Assembly: GCF_000787815.1 (NCBI RefSeq)
Contig: NZ_BBPO01000024.1
Location: 41,094 to 105,093 of the forward strand
Direction: 5' to 3'
DNA: 64,000 nt
DNA from: Streptacidiphilus neutrinimicus
Lineage (GTDB): Bacteria; Actinomycetota; Actinomycetes; Streptomycetales; Streptomycetaceae
Both the position numbers and the translations under genes were made by a program. Of this stretch, positions 51,986 through 59,049 are shown piece by piece; the stretch's first letter is position 1, and every line of letters starts with the position of its first letter. A model generated the notes under the pieces. It worked only from the letters and a program-made list of their open reading frames with translations, was not told the origin of the DNA and made no database searches.

Positions 51986-52297
51986 ATGGGGCGTAAGCCG
52001 GACCTTCCCGGGCTGATGGAGTGGGCTTGGACGTGGCAGGACCAGGCGGCGTGTGCCGACGTGGACACCAGGTTGTTCTTCCACCCAGCCGGCGAGCGGG
52101 GGACCATGTTCGAGGAGCGGGAGCGGGCGGCGAAGCGGATCTGTGCCGCCTGCCCGGTCCTGGCGGAGTGCCGCGAGTACGCACTCGAATGCGCTGAGGA
52201 GTTCGGGGTGTGGGGCGGGCTCACCGAGAACGAACGTGGAGAGGTGCGGCGCCGGCGACGCAAGGCCGCCCGTGCCGCCCGGACCATCGCCGCGTGA
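51986..52297 (+). CDS. WhiB-family iron-sulfur transcriptional regulator
   Basis: This 103-residue Wbl protein has the four cluster-binding cysteines: the first in QAACADVD near residue 23, then CAACPVLAEC (three Cys) near 54-63. The GVWGGLTENER turn follows near 75-85, then a basic tail (RRRRRKAARAARTIAA) for DNA contact. Wbl proteins bind a [4Fe-4S] cluster and sigma factors, and control development or redox responses. ATG 51986 follows GAGGAAG. The next 320 bases (52298-52620) show no recognisable feature. Confidence 0.94.
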   Translation: MGRKPDLPGLMEWAWTWQDQAACADVDTRLFFHPAGERGTMFEERERAAKRICAACPVLAECREYALECAEEFGVWGGLTENERGEVRRRRRKAARAARTIAA

Positions 52298-52620
52298 CCG
52301 CTGCACGCCGAGGGAGCGCTGGGCGGGCGGGCGAGACGACCGCGCCGGCCCCCTATCGCGTCGGTCATCGGGGATGTACGCGCCGGTGCCCAGCGTCTCC
52401 AGAGCGGGCAGCACCGCCCAGCCCCCACGCGTGCTCCGTGATCAGACATGGCGGCACGCCCGTCCGGATGGTCGACGTTTCGTTTTGCGCGTCCTTGCCC
52501 TGACTCCGTTCGCCTCATGGATTGCCCGCGCGCGTCCGCGGCGGTGCGCTGGAGGAGGCCGGTGGGCTCGGCCCGCACCAGGGCTGCTGTCGTGTTCCCG
52601 GCGGACTGGGGTGGTCCCCG
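52298..52620. other. Intergenic stretch without recognisable gene
   Basis: No open frame in this stretch shows protein family patterns, and no convincing promoter, repeat or RNA was seen. It presumably contains the promoter of the STAS gene. Confidence 0.5.
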
Positions 52621-53010
52621 ATGGATGCCGATCGCACGGGGTGGGAGCTGGGCTGGTCCATGCCCTGCCCGGGCGTGGTGGTGTGCCGAGTGACCGGAGA
52701 CGTGGACGGTGAGCGCCGCGCCGCGGTGGAGGAGCTGTTCGCGGCCGCCGTCGACTACGCCGACCGGCTGGTGCTGGTGGACTTCTCCCAGGTGGGGTTC
52801 TGCGACTCGTCCGGAGTCAACACCGTGCTCGCCCTGCGCTTGGAGGCACACGCGCGTGGGGTGGTCGTCTGCGTGGCCGGTATCACGGCGGCGGTCGCCC
52901 GGGTCTTCCAGCTCACCGGCGCGAACACGGTCGTCCTCGTCTACGACAGCGTCAGCTCCGCCCTCGCCGACCTTCCCGAACTGCTGGCGACGCCCAGCAC
53001 GGCGGCGTGA
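52621..53010 (+). CDS. STAS-domain anti-sigma factor antagonist
   Basis: This 129-residue single STAS domain carries the phosphorylatable serine motif VDFSQVGFCDSSGVN near residues 57-71 and the following helix VLALRLEAHARG. Such proteins, when unphosphorylated, bind an anti-sigma kinase and free its sigma factor. The partner sigma may be the SigB/F-type factor nearby and the phosphatase may be the GAF-PP2C protein; that link is inference. ATG 52621 begins the first beta strands; the ribosome binding site is weak (GGGGTGG). Confidence 0.9.
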   Translation: MDADRTGWELGWSMPCPGVVVCRVTGDVDGERRAAVEELFAAAVDYADRLVLVDFSQVGFCDSSGVNTVLALRLEAHARGVVVCVAGITAAVARVFQLTGANTVVLVYDSVSSALADLPELLATPSTAA

Positions 53011-53098
53011 ACACCGCCGCCCCTGGTGCCGATGGCCACGCTCGGCACCGGCGGCCGGCTTTGCGGCCGTCCCGTGTGGTCCCGGTCGCCGTCGAGCC

Positions 53099-53136
53099 GC
53101 GGCCCCGCCCAACCCCGTCTTCCCGGGCGGGGCCGC
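53099..53136 (+). terminator. Hairpin terminator after the STAS gene
   Basis: A perfect 12-bp inverted repeat (GCGGCCCCGCCC and its complement) with a 14-base loop lies 88 bases after the STAS stop. Confidence 0.65.
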
Positions 53137-53270
53137 TCTCTACCCCTTCGTGGCGCTCAAGCGGGGTAGCCGCGCCGCATGCGCGTCGCACTCGCGGCGG
53201 GCGACGCTTCTCATCGCCGCAGTCGTCTCGTCGTAGCCGGCACCGGGAAGCCCGGTTCGGGCGTCGCGCG

Positions 53271-53711
53271 TCAGGCGGGCGGCACGGGCTGGGCCGGGAC
53301 CACGGCAGGCGTGGCCTCCTCCGGGGTGCGGGTCAGCCACCAGGTCAGTCCCGCCGCGCCGAGCGTGCACCCGGCGGCGATCAGCGCGCAGACCTTCCAT
53401 GTCCGTGCGACGGCCTGCCGGTGGTCGGCGGAGCGCCCGGTCAGTGCCGCAGCGGTGTGCCGGACCTGGTCCGCGGCCTGGGCGGCCGCGTCCCACACCG
53501 GGCCGACAGCCTGGTGGACCTGCTCGGCGGCGTCCTGCAGCGTCCCGCTTACGTGCCCGCTGCCGTGCCGGAGCGACTGGACGCCCGTGCCCGCGGCCGT
53601 CCGGGTCGCCTGGGCCGCCTGCTCGGCATGCGTCCTGACGCTGTCGGTGGCGTCCGCGACGGCCTTGATCACGGCCTCGGTCCTGGCCTGCGCGATGGTG
53701 TCCTTGCCCAC
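53271..53711 (-). CDS. Hypothetical tail-anchored membrane protein
   Basis: This 146-residue protein has a long Ala/Gln/Thr-rich amphipathic helical region (residues about 5-100, resembling apolipoprotein- or CsbD/late-embryogenesis-like helices). One membrane segment follows near 107-125 (VCALIAAGCTLGAAGLTWWL), then a short Pro/Val-rich tail. No catalytic motif is seen. GTG 53711 follows AGAGGAA. A role at the membrane under stress would fit the neighbourhood, but the function is unknown. Confidence 0.7.
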   Translation of the reverse strand: MGKDTIAQARTEAVIKAVADATDSVRTHAEQAAQATRTAAGTGVQSLRHGSGHVSGTLQDAAEQVHQAVGPVWDAAAQAADQVRHTAAALTGRSADHRQAVARTWKVCALIAAGCTLGAAGLTWWLTRTPEEATPAVVPAQPVPPA

Positions 53712-53837
53712 GGAGTGTTCCTCTCGTTCGCGTCGTTCGGGGTGCTTCTCTCGAGTCGTCTAACCCGCTCCGACCCAGGGCACGCGTTCGGCTGCAATCC
53801 AGCCCTGGGGCGCTGAGCCGGGCGGGCCAGGCAGCTT

Positions 53838-53934
53838 GGGGGTGGAGCAGGACCTCGGTCCAGCCGTCGGCGCGCATGTCGCACTGGTCGTAGGCGTGGG
53901 GTGCCTGCTCCAGGGGCAACTCCGACGAGGCAGG
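53838..53934 (-). pseudogene. C-terminal tail of a zinc-type alcohol dehydrogenase gene
   Basis: A leftward frame without start encodes LPLEQAPHAYDQCDMRADGW and then TEVLLHP. This matches the last 25-30 residues of class III-like alcohol dehydrogenases (LEQAPHAYE...KEDG..KVVLKP). Nothing of the catalytic or NAD-binding domains remains. It lies inside a 350-base non-coding gap. Confidence 0.5.
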
Positions 53935-54062
53935 CGTGAGCGCGACGGCCCGGGGTAGCGGCGCCGTACGGACAGTCGCCGCCCGGGAACCGGCAGACGG
54001 CCTCCGCCCGGCGACACGAGCGAACGCGACACACGGGAGCGCACCTGAGCGACGCCGCAGGG

Positions 54063-54539
54063 ATGGGCGACGACGTCTACCAGCCCACCGGGGACATGGA
54101 CGAACAGGCGGACGCGGCAGCGTTGGACCCGGAGGACGCCGTCGATGGGCCGGACTACGACGAGCTTCTCGACCAGGGGTACTCCCCGCCGGAGAAGCCT
54201 CTCGCAGTGCGGAAGTCGGGGGTCACCGCCGCCGAACAGCGTGAGGGCGAGTCGCTGGAGCAACGGCTCGCCCAAGAGGAGCCCGAACCCGCGCCTGTGG
54301 AGGGTGACGGCGTCGGAGACCTTCCCGAGGGGGCGGGCGAGCCGGTCGACCCGCAGGCCGGCGCCGAGCGGGCCGGACGGCTGGTGGCCCCGGACGAAGG
54401 AGTCCATCCGGAGACGGAGAAGGACCTCGTCGCCACCGACGTCGGTATCGACGGCGGTGCCGCGGGCGCCGAGGAGGCCGCCGTCCACCTCCTCCCCGAG
54501 GAGGACCGCGAGCGCGACGCCGCGCCCACGCCTGAATGA
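54063..54539 (+). CDS. DUF5709 family acidic protein
   Basis: This 158-residue, strongly acidic, soluble protein has the DUF5709 pattern: VYQPTGDMDEQADAA at the start, DEGYSPPERPL-like text (DQGYSPPEKPLAV near 38-50), TAAEQREGESLEQRLAQE near 55-72, and GRLVAPDEGVH near 105-115. Family function is unknown; it is widespread in streptomycetes. ATG 54063 lacks a good ribosome binding site. A CTG at 54045 in the same frame has GGGAG five bases ahead and would give the family's usual MSD-A start, so it may be the true start. Confidence 0.82.
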   Translation: MGDDVYQPTGDMDEQADAAALDPEDAVDGPDYDELLDQGYSPPEKPLAVRKSGVTAAEQREGESLEQRLAQEEPEPAPVEGDGVGDLPEGAGEPVDPQAGAERAGRLVAPDEGVHPETEKDLVATDVGIDGGAAGAEEAAVHLLPEEDRERDAAPTPE

Positions 54540-54769
54540 ACGAGGCCCCGTCACTGACTGGGTGGGTTGGGCTCACCCCGCGCGGGCCCTGACGTCGGTT
54601 CAGCTGTCCCTGGGCCGCACACTCCGCACCCCCGTGATCGTCCTCCGCGAAGTGAGCACTCTGCCGCAACTCGTCTGTGACCCACCTGAGGACGCGTACT
54701 CAGGTGCCGAGCTGCCACCGAGCTTCGTGTGCTGGTCCTCGCGCGCAGGCTGGCATAGGGTCTCTCGCT

Positions 54770-55417
54770 GTGATCAACGAGACCCCCGACGCCCGGCCCC
54801 TCGACGCCCAGCTCCTCGCGATGGACAGCACCGCCGGATACGGCGAGGCCGCCGAGGCCCTGGTCGAGCAGTACGAGAGCGTGACCTTCGCTGAAGTCCA
54901 CCGAGAGGTGCTGCACCTGTTCCCCGCTCAGCCCGGCTCCGTTCTGGATGTCGGCGCGGGGAGCGGGCGTGACGCCGCGGCTCTTGCGGCGCGAGGTCAC
55001 CGGGTCGTGGCTGCGGAGCCCACGGCCGAGCTGCGAGAGCTGGGACGGTCCATCCACGCCGACCGGGACATCGAGTGGGTCGGCGATGCGCTGCCGGAGC
55101 TGCCGGGCCTGACGACTGAGCAGCGGCGGTTCGATCTGATCCTCTTGACGGCGGTGTGGATGCATCTGGACGCGGAGGAGCGCGCGACGGCGATGGCCCG
55201 CCTGGCGGCGCTCCTGGCCGAGCGGGGTCGCGTCATCCTGTCCCTGCGCCACGGCCCCGTACCGGAGGGGCGACGGATGTTCGCGGTCACCGCGCAGGAG
55301 ACCATCGACCTCGCCCACGAGCACGGGCTCGAGGTCCTTCACGTCGCCCACCGGGAGGACCCCCACGCTCGTGCGGGCGTGGGCTGGACGTATCTCGCCT
55401 TCTCGGCCTCCCCGTGA
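54770..55417 (+). CDS. Class I SAM-dependent methyltransferase
   Basis: This 215-residue protein has the SAM-binding motif I VLDVGAGSGRDAAALAARGH near residues 60-79, the acidic end of strand two (VVAAEPT), and post-motif strands FDLILLTAVWMHL and GRVILSLRHG. The methylated substrate is unknown. GTG 54770 is preceded by a TAGGGT box seven bases upstream rather than a ribosome binding site, so the message may be leaderless. The gene meets a truncated P-loop gene on the opposite strand. Confidence 0.88.
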   Translation: MINETPDARPLDAQLLAMDSTAGYGEAAEALVEQYESVTFAEVHREVLHLFPAQPGSVLDVGAGSGRDAAALAARGHRVVAAEPTAELRELGRSIHADRDIEWVGDALPELPGLTTEQRRFDLILLTAVWMHLDAEERATAMARLAALLAERGRVILSLRHGPVPEGRRMFAVTAQETIDLAHEHGLEVLHVAHREDPHARAGVGWTYLAFSASP

Positions 55418-55424
55418 ATCCGCC

Positions 55425-55547
55425 CAGCGTGGTCTTGCCGGAGGCGGGCGGCCCGTCGACGGCGACCGGCAGCGGTTGCGCGGCCGTGACGGAGCCGATC
55501 GCCTCGGCCAGCTGACTGATGAGCTCGCCGGGTGTGCCTCGGTCCAT
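55425..55547 (-). pseudogene. Truncated P-loop (uridine kinase-like) gene, N-terminal end only
   Basis: Starting at ATG 55547 and reading left, the frame gives MDRGTPGELISQLAEAIGSV and then the Walker A region LPVAVDGPPASGKTTL, the usual beginning of small uridine kinase-like ATPases. Right after the P-loop the similarity ends, eight bases from the stop of the convergent methyltransferase gene. The rest of the enzyme is missing. Confidence 0.65.
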
Positions 55548-55632
55548 TGCTGCGGGGAAGGCGCGGATTGAGTACCTCGGCTGAGTACACGGACTCAGGC
55601 GCCGCGTCCCCGCCCGGGGCGATGATCGCGGC

Positions 55633-56310
55633 ATGCTCAGTGATCTCGCTCGTCGTGTGGTGCCCGTGATGGGGCGGTTCCGTGTCAGCGGCGGGCGGCT
55701 GCCCGAGGGGCCGTGCATCGTGGCGGTCAATCACAGTTCGTTGATCGACCCGGGGGTGGTGCTGGCCGCGCTCGGGCGGTTGGGCGAGTCGCGGCCGGTG
55801 GTGCTGGCCGCGGCGGGGCTGTGGCGCGTTCCGGCGCTCGGGCGGATGCTCCGGACCGAGGGTCACATCCCGGTGCGGCGCGGCACGGCGCAGGCCGCGG
55901 CCGCGCTGGAGGCGGCCGAGCGGGAGCTGCTGCTGGGTCGCGTGGTGGTGATGTACCCGGAGGGCCGACTTCCCCGCCGTAGGGACTCGGCCGACGGCGC
56001 TCCGCAGGAGTTCCGTACCGGGCTGGCCCGGCTGGCGCTGGCCACCGGTGTGCCCGTGGTGCCGCTCGGCCAGGCCGGGGCGCGGCGGATCACTTCGGGG
56101 AGCGTGGTGAAGCAGGTGGCGGGGGCGGCCACCGCGCCGCTGCGGCGGCCGCGGATCCAGGTCGTCCTCGGCGCCCCGGTCCAGCTCACGGGTTCGGTCC
56201 CGCAGGCGACGGCCCAGGCCCGCGCGGCCGTGACGGAGGCCTGGCTGATGGCGATGGACGGTCTCGGCGCCGGGCCGCGGGGCGCCCGGTCGCACCGGCG
56301 GGCGGCGTAG
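55633..56310 (+). CDS. Lysophospholipid acyltransferase (PlsC type)
   Basis: This 225-residue 1-acyl-glycerol-3-phosphate acyltransferase-like protein has the catalytic NHSSLIDP (HX4D) motif near residues 33-40, a conserved HIPVRRG block near 77-83, the YPEGRLPR motif near 112-119 and the FRTGLARLALATGVPVVPLG segment. It should transfer acyl groups from acyl-CoA or acyl-ACP to a lysophospholipid or similar alcohol at the membrane. The start has no strong ribosome binding site. Confidence 0.92.
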   Translation: MLSDLARRVVPVMGRFRVSGGRLPEGPCIVAVNHSSLIDPGVVLAALGRLGESRPVVLAAAGLWRVPALGRMLRTEGHIPVRRGTAQAAAALEAAERELLLGRVVVMYPEGRLPRRRDSADGAPQEFRTGLARLALATGVPVVPLGQAGARRITSGSVVKQVAGAATAPLRRPRIQVVLGAPVQLTGSVPQATAQARAAVTEAWLMAMDGLGAGPRGARSHRRAA

Positions 56311-56443
56311 TCACCGGCCGCGAGGCAGGCTCGCGCTGCCGCCGCCACCCGGTTGATCCTTCCGCGTGCCGCTGACGGCGTGTGGTCCGGCTCTGGCTAC
56401 TTTGTGCACACGAACGGTGATATTCGATCCCAAGGGTGTGCTC

Positions 56444-57757
56444 ATGCGGTTCGTATCCAGTCGTCTCCCTTCCGTCAAGGCGCTGATGGCGGCGTGCGGC
56501 ACAGCGGCCGCAGTGCTCGCTCCCTCTCTCACCGTCGGCTCGTCGGCCGCCGCCGCTTCCGTCGCTTCCGCCGCCGCGGACGCCGCCGGCTCCAAGGGTG
56601 CGGTCGTCACGGTGACGACCGCCGAGGTCGGCGCGCCGGGGAACCGGGCCGTCGGCGTCGTCCCGTTCACGGACGCGGTCTACCGCTCGTGCGCCGACGC
56701 GCCCGCGAGCTCGCGCGGCTGCCTGATGGTCGGCCGCGTGGCCAAGCCCTACGAGATCGGCGAGACGGAGGTCACCGTCTCGCAGTGGGTGGCGTTCCTG
56801 AACACGGCCGACCCGACCGGCAGCGATCCCCACGGGCTCTACGACGGAGAGACGGAGAGTTCGTCCGCCTGGCCGAAGTACGGGCAGATCAACTTCTCCG
56901 CGCAGACCGGGGCCGGCCGGCACTACTCGGTCGCCTACCCGGAGTGGGCGGACAAGCCCTACGGCTTCGCGACCTTCCTGCGGGCCGCACGGTTCGTCAA
57001 CTCGCTCTACAACGGCCGGGTGATCTCCAAGACCACGAGCCAGAGCGGCGACTTCCGGTACGTCAGCTACCGGGTCCAGCTCTCCGCGCGCACGGAGAGC
57101 GGCATGTACGACCTGGCGAACCCGAAGGCGGTCCGGTCGAACACCACCGGGTTCGTCGTGCCCAGCCAGGACGAGTGGATCAAGGCCGCCTACTTCGACC
57201 CGCGCGGCGGCGGCACCTACAGCTACTGGAAGTACCCGACGAACCCGGGCGTCTTCGGCGACGGCGACGCGACGGCCCCGCACACCACCGTGCTCAACCC
57301 GTTGACGGGCGACGTCACCAACGCCTCGACCCAGCCGCTGGCCTCCTACCACGCCGACGGCCAGCCCGCGCCGAGCTGGTGCCCGGGTGAGGTGTCGCGC
57401 GAGGCGTGCGCGACGGTCAACCCGCTGGGGCTCAATCCGATCGAGTACGCCGCGCTGTACCAGGGCAGCCTCAGCTCGGTCGGCCAGGCGCGCACGACCT
57501 CACCGTGGGGCACGCTCGACCAGGGCGGCAACGCCGTCGAGTGGACCGACACCATCGCGCCGCCCCCGGCCGGAGGCAGCTCGGCGCGCGTCTGGCGGAG
57601 GCTGCACGGTGGGGTCTCCAACGCCTCGGCCTACCAGATGTGGCCCTCGGCGGTCGGCCTGCAGCCGCAGGACAACGTCTTCTTCAACCACACCTACCCG
57701 TGGCTGAGCATGCGGATCGGCGTCATCGGCGACCTGACGCCGTGCGCACCGCGCTGA
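56444..57757 (+). CDS. Secreted SUMF1-domain (formylglycine-generating enzyme-like) protein
   Basis: This 437-residue protein has a Sec-type signal peptide (basic start, hydrophobic core about residues 12-30, Ala-rich cleavage area). The SUMF1/EgtB/PvdO fold follows: YEIGETEVTVSQWVAFLN near 103-120, VPSQDEWIKAAYFDPRGG near 237-254, and WGTLDQGGNAVEWTDT near 350-365. The C-terminal sequence after this (FNHTYPWLSMRIGVIG) lacks the paired cysteines of genuine formylglycine-generating enzymes, so that reaction is unlikely. ATG 56444 follows AAGGGTG. Its role outside the cell is unknown. Confidence 0.85.
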   Translation: MRFVSSRLPSVKALMAACGTAAAVLAPSLTVGSSAAAASVASAAADAAGSKGAVVTVTTAEVGAPGNRAVGVVPFTDAVYRSCADAPASSRGCLMVGRVAKPYEIGETEVTVSQWVAFLNTADPTGSDPHGLYDGETESSSAWPKYGQINFSAQTGAGRHYSVAYPEWADKPYGFATFLRAARFVNSLYNGRVISKTTSQSGDFRYVSYRVQLSARTESGMYDLANPKAVRSNTTGFVVPSQDEWIKAAYFDPRGGGTYSYWKYPTNPGVFGDGDATAPHTTVLNPLTGDVTNASTQPLASYHADGQPAPSWCPGEVSREACATVNPLGLNPIEYAALYQGSLSSVGQARTTSPWGTLDQGGNAVEWTDTIAPPPAGGSSARVWRRLHGGVSNASAYQMWPSAVGLQPQDNVFFNHTYPWLSMRIGVIGDLTPCAPR

Positions 57758-57944
57758 GCGGCGTTCCCTGGGGGAGCCGTCGGCCGGGGAGGTCTGGGCT
57801 CGGCCCTGGCCCCGCCCGGCCGCCGCTGCCGGCGGATCAGCGCGGGGGCCGGCGCCGCGGCGGACGCAGGCGCCGCCGCGGCGCGGACGTGGTTCCAGCG
57901 AGTCCGCCCGGACGCGGGTGCCGAGACGGGGAACGCGCCGTCGG

Positions 57945-58405
57945 TACCTCCGCAACGCGGGCCACAGCGCGGCCCATGACCGGTCCGGGCCCGCGCAGAG
58001 CACGACCGCCGCGTGCTGCTCCAGGTTCGGCGTCCCGTGGCCGTTGTCGACCCGGGCCACCGGACGGCAGTCCCGGAAGTACTGCTCCAGCGCGGGGGAG
58101 TGGGCGGGGTGGACGAGCAGCACGGGCCCGTCGTCGGTGGCCGGGGGTGGGCCCCAGAGCCACAGGCCCATGTGTCCGGAGTAGGGGGCGGGCAGCCCGA
58201 GCCCCGGCCCGTAGCGCGCGATGGCCCCGGCCTCCCCGTAGTTGGCGGTGAGCACGACTGCGTGGGAACGCTCCGCCATTGGGATCGCCGCCCAGCCGGC
58301 GGCGGTCGCCGCGGTGAGCTCCTGCCAGCCGACCTCCTCGCCGATGTTGGGGTCGACGGCCATCGGCACGCTCAGCGGAGGCGGGCAGCACCCGTCCAGC
58401 GTGCC
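57945..58405 (-). pseudogene. C-terminal remnant of a GT39-type membrane glycosyltransferase gene
   Basis: A leftward frame encodes VDPNIGEEVGWQELTAA, then AVVLTANYGEAGAIARYG, then YSGHMGLWLWGPPP, and later ARVDNGHGTPNLEQHAAVVLCAGP. These are the hallmarks of the soluble C-terminal part of actinobacterial dolichol-phosphate-mannose-type (family 39) glycosyltransferases. All membrane segments and the N-terminal catalytic Asp region are missing. The frame runs past the natural end without stop. The gene is broken. Confidence 0.7.
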
Positions 58406-58440
58406 AGTACTCGGCCCGCCCGCAGTACCGATGCCGAGGA

Positions 58441-58584
58441 CTCCACGACCCCGCCGAGTTGGTCGGCGAGCGGGACCGGCTCGAAGCCGCGCTCGCACGC
58501 CTACCGGCCCGGCAGCGCGCGGCCGTCGTGCTGCGCTACTACCAGGACCTGCCAGAGGCGCAGGTCGCTGACTTGTCGGGCTGA
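58441..58584 (+). pseudogene. Remnant of an ECF sigma factor (SigE-like), region 4
   Basis: A rightward frame encodes DPAELVGERDRLEAALARLP followed by ARQRAAVVLRYYQDLPEAQVADLSG and TGA at 58582. This is the first half of region 4 of SigE-family extracytoplasmic sigma factors (LPxRQRAVVVLRYYEDLSEAEVADLLG). Region 2 and the DNA-recognition helix are missing. It abuts the glycosyltransferase remnant. Confidence 0.7.
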
Positions 58585-58615
58585 CCCGTCGGGACGGCCC
58601 GGTCGGCCGCATACG

Positions 58616-58654
58616 GAAACGGGCCGTCACCTTGATGAGGTGGCGGCCCGTTTC
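58616..58654 (-). terminator. Hairpin terminator of the 51-residue gene
   Basis: A 17-bp stem (58616-58632 with 58638-58654, one wobble pair) has a 5-base loop. It lies 10 bases after the stop of the leftward small gene and could also end rightward transcription from the sigma remnant. Confidence 0.78.
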
Positions 58655-58664
58655 GGGTGGGTGG

Positions 58665-58820
58665 TCATGCGTGCAGGCTGGTCAGGGCCTTGCGGGCGCG
58701 TCGCTCGGCGCGCTCGGCGCGGTTGGTGAGCCGGGCGGCGCGGGCGAGGCGGTACTGACGTGCCGCGCGCAGGCGCTCGTCGATGGCGGCCTGGGTCGTG
58801 GCTTCGAGCTGGTAGGTCAT
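58665..58820 (-). CDS. Small basic hypothetical protein, 51 residues
   Basis: This 51-residue protein starts at ATG 58820, seven bases after an AGGGGGA ribosome binding site, and ends at 58665 just before a strong hairpin. It begins MTYQLEATTQAAIDERLRAA and continues as one very Arg/Ala-rich helix ending KALTSLHA. It may bind nucleic acid or another protein, but no family was recognised. The good ribosome binding site and terminator support a real gene. Confidence 0.6.
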   Translation of the reverse strand: MTYQLEATTQAAIDERLRAARQYRLARAARLTNRAERAERRARKALTSLHA

Positions 58821-59049
58821 GGTGACGTCCCCCTGGCCGACGGAGAAGTCGTCGGCGCCTTCGCAATGGTGGCCCGGAGGCCCGTATGGCTACGATTGTA
58901 GCACCCAAGCCGGGGCTGCACCTTTATTTTCTGCCCATCGGCCGAGTGTCGCCTTGTGATTGAAGCCACCTGTCGGGCCGTCACCTCGTGGCGCTCCGGA
59001 CGGCCGATTCGGCTGCGAACCACTTGCCGCCTTGCCTATGCTGCGTCGC

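Noticed and set aside
58960..59049. Upstream extension of the prolyl oligopeptidase
   Set aside because: The first 30 codons are unlike the family and contain the likely -10 box of the promoter; similarity starts after 59050.
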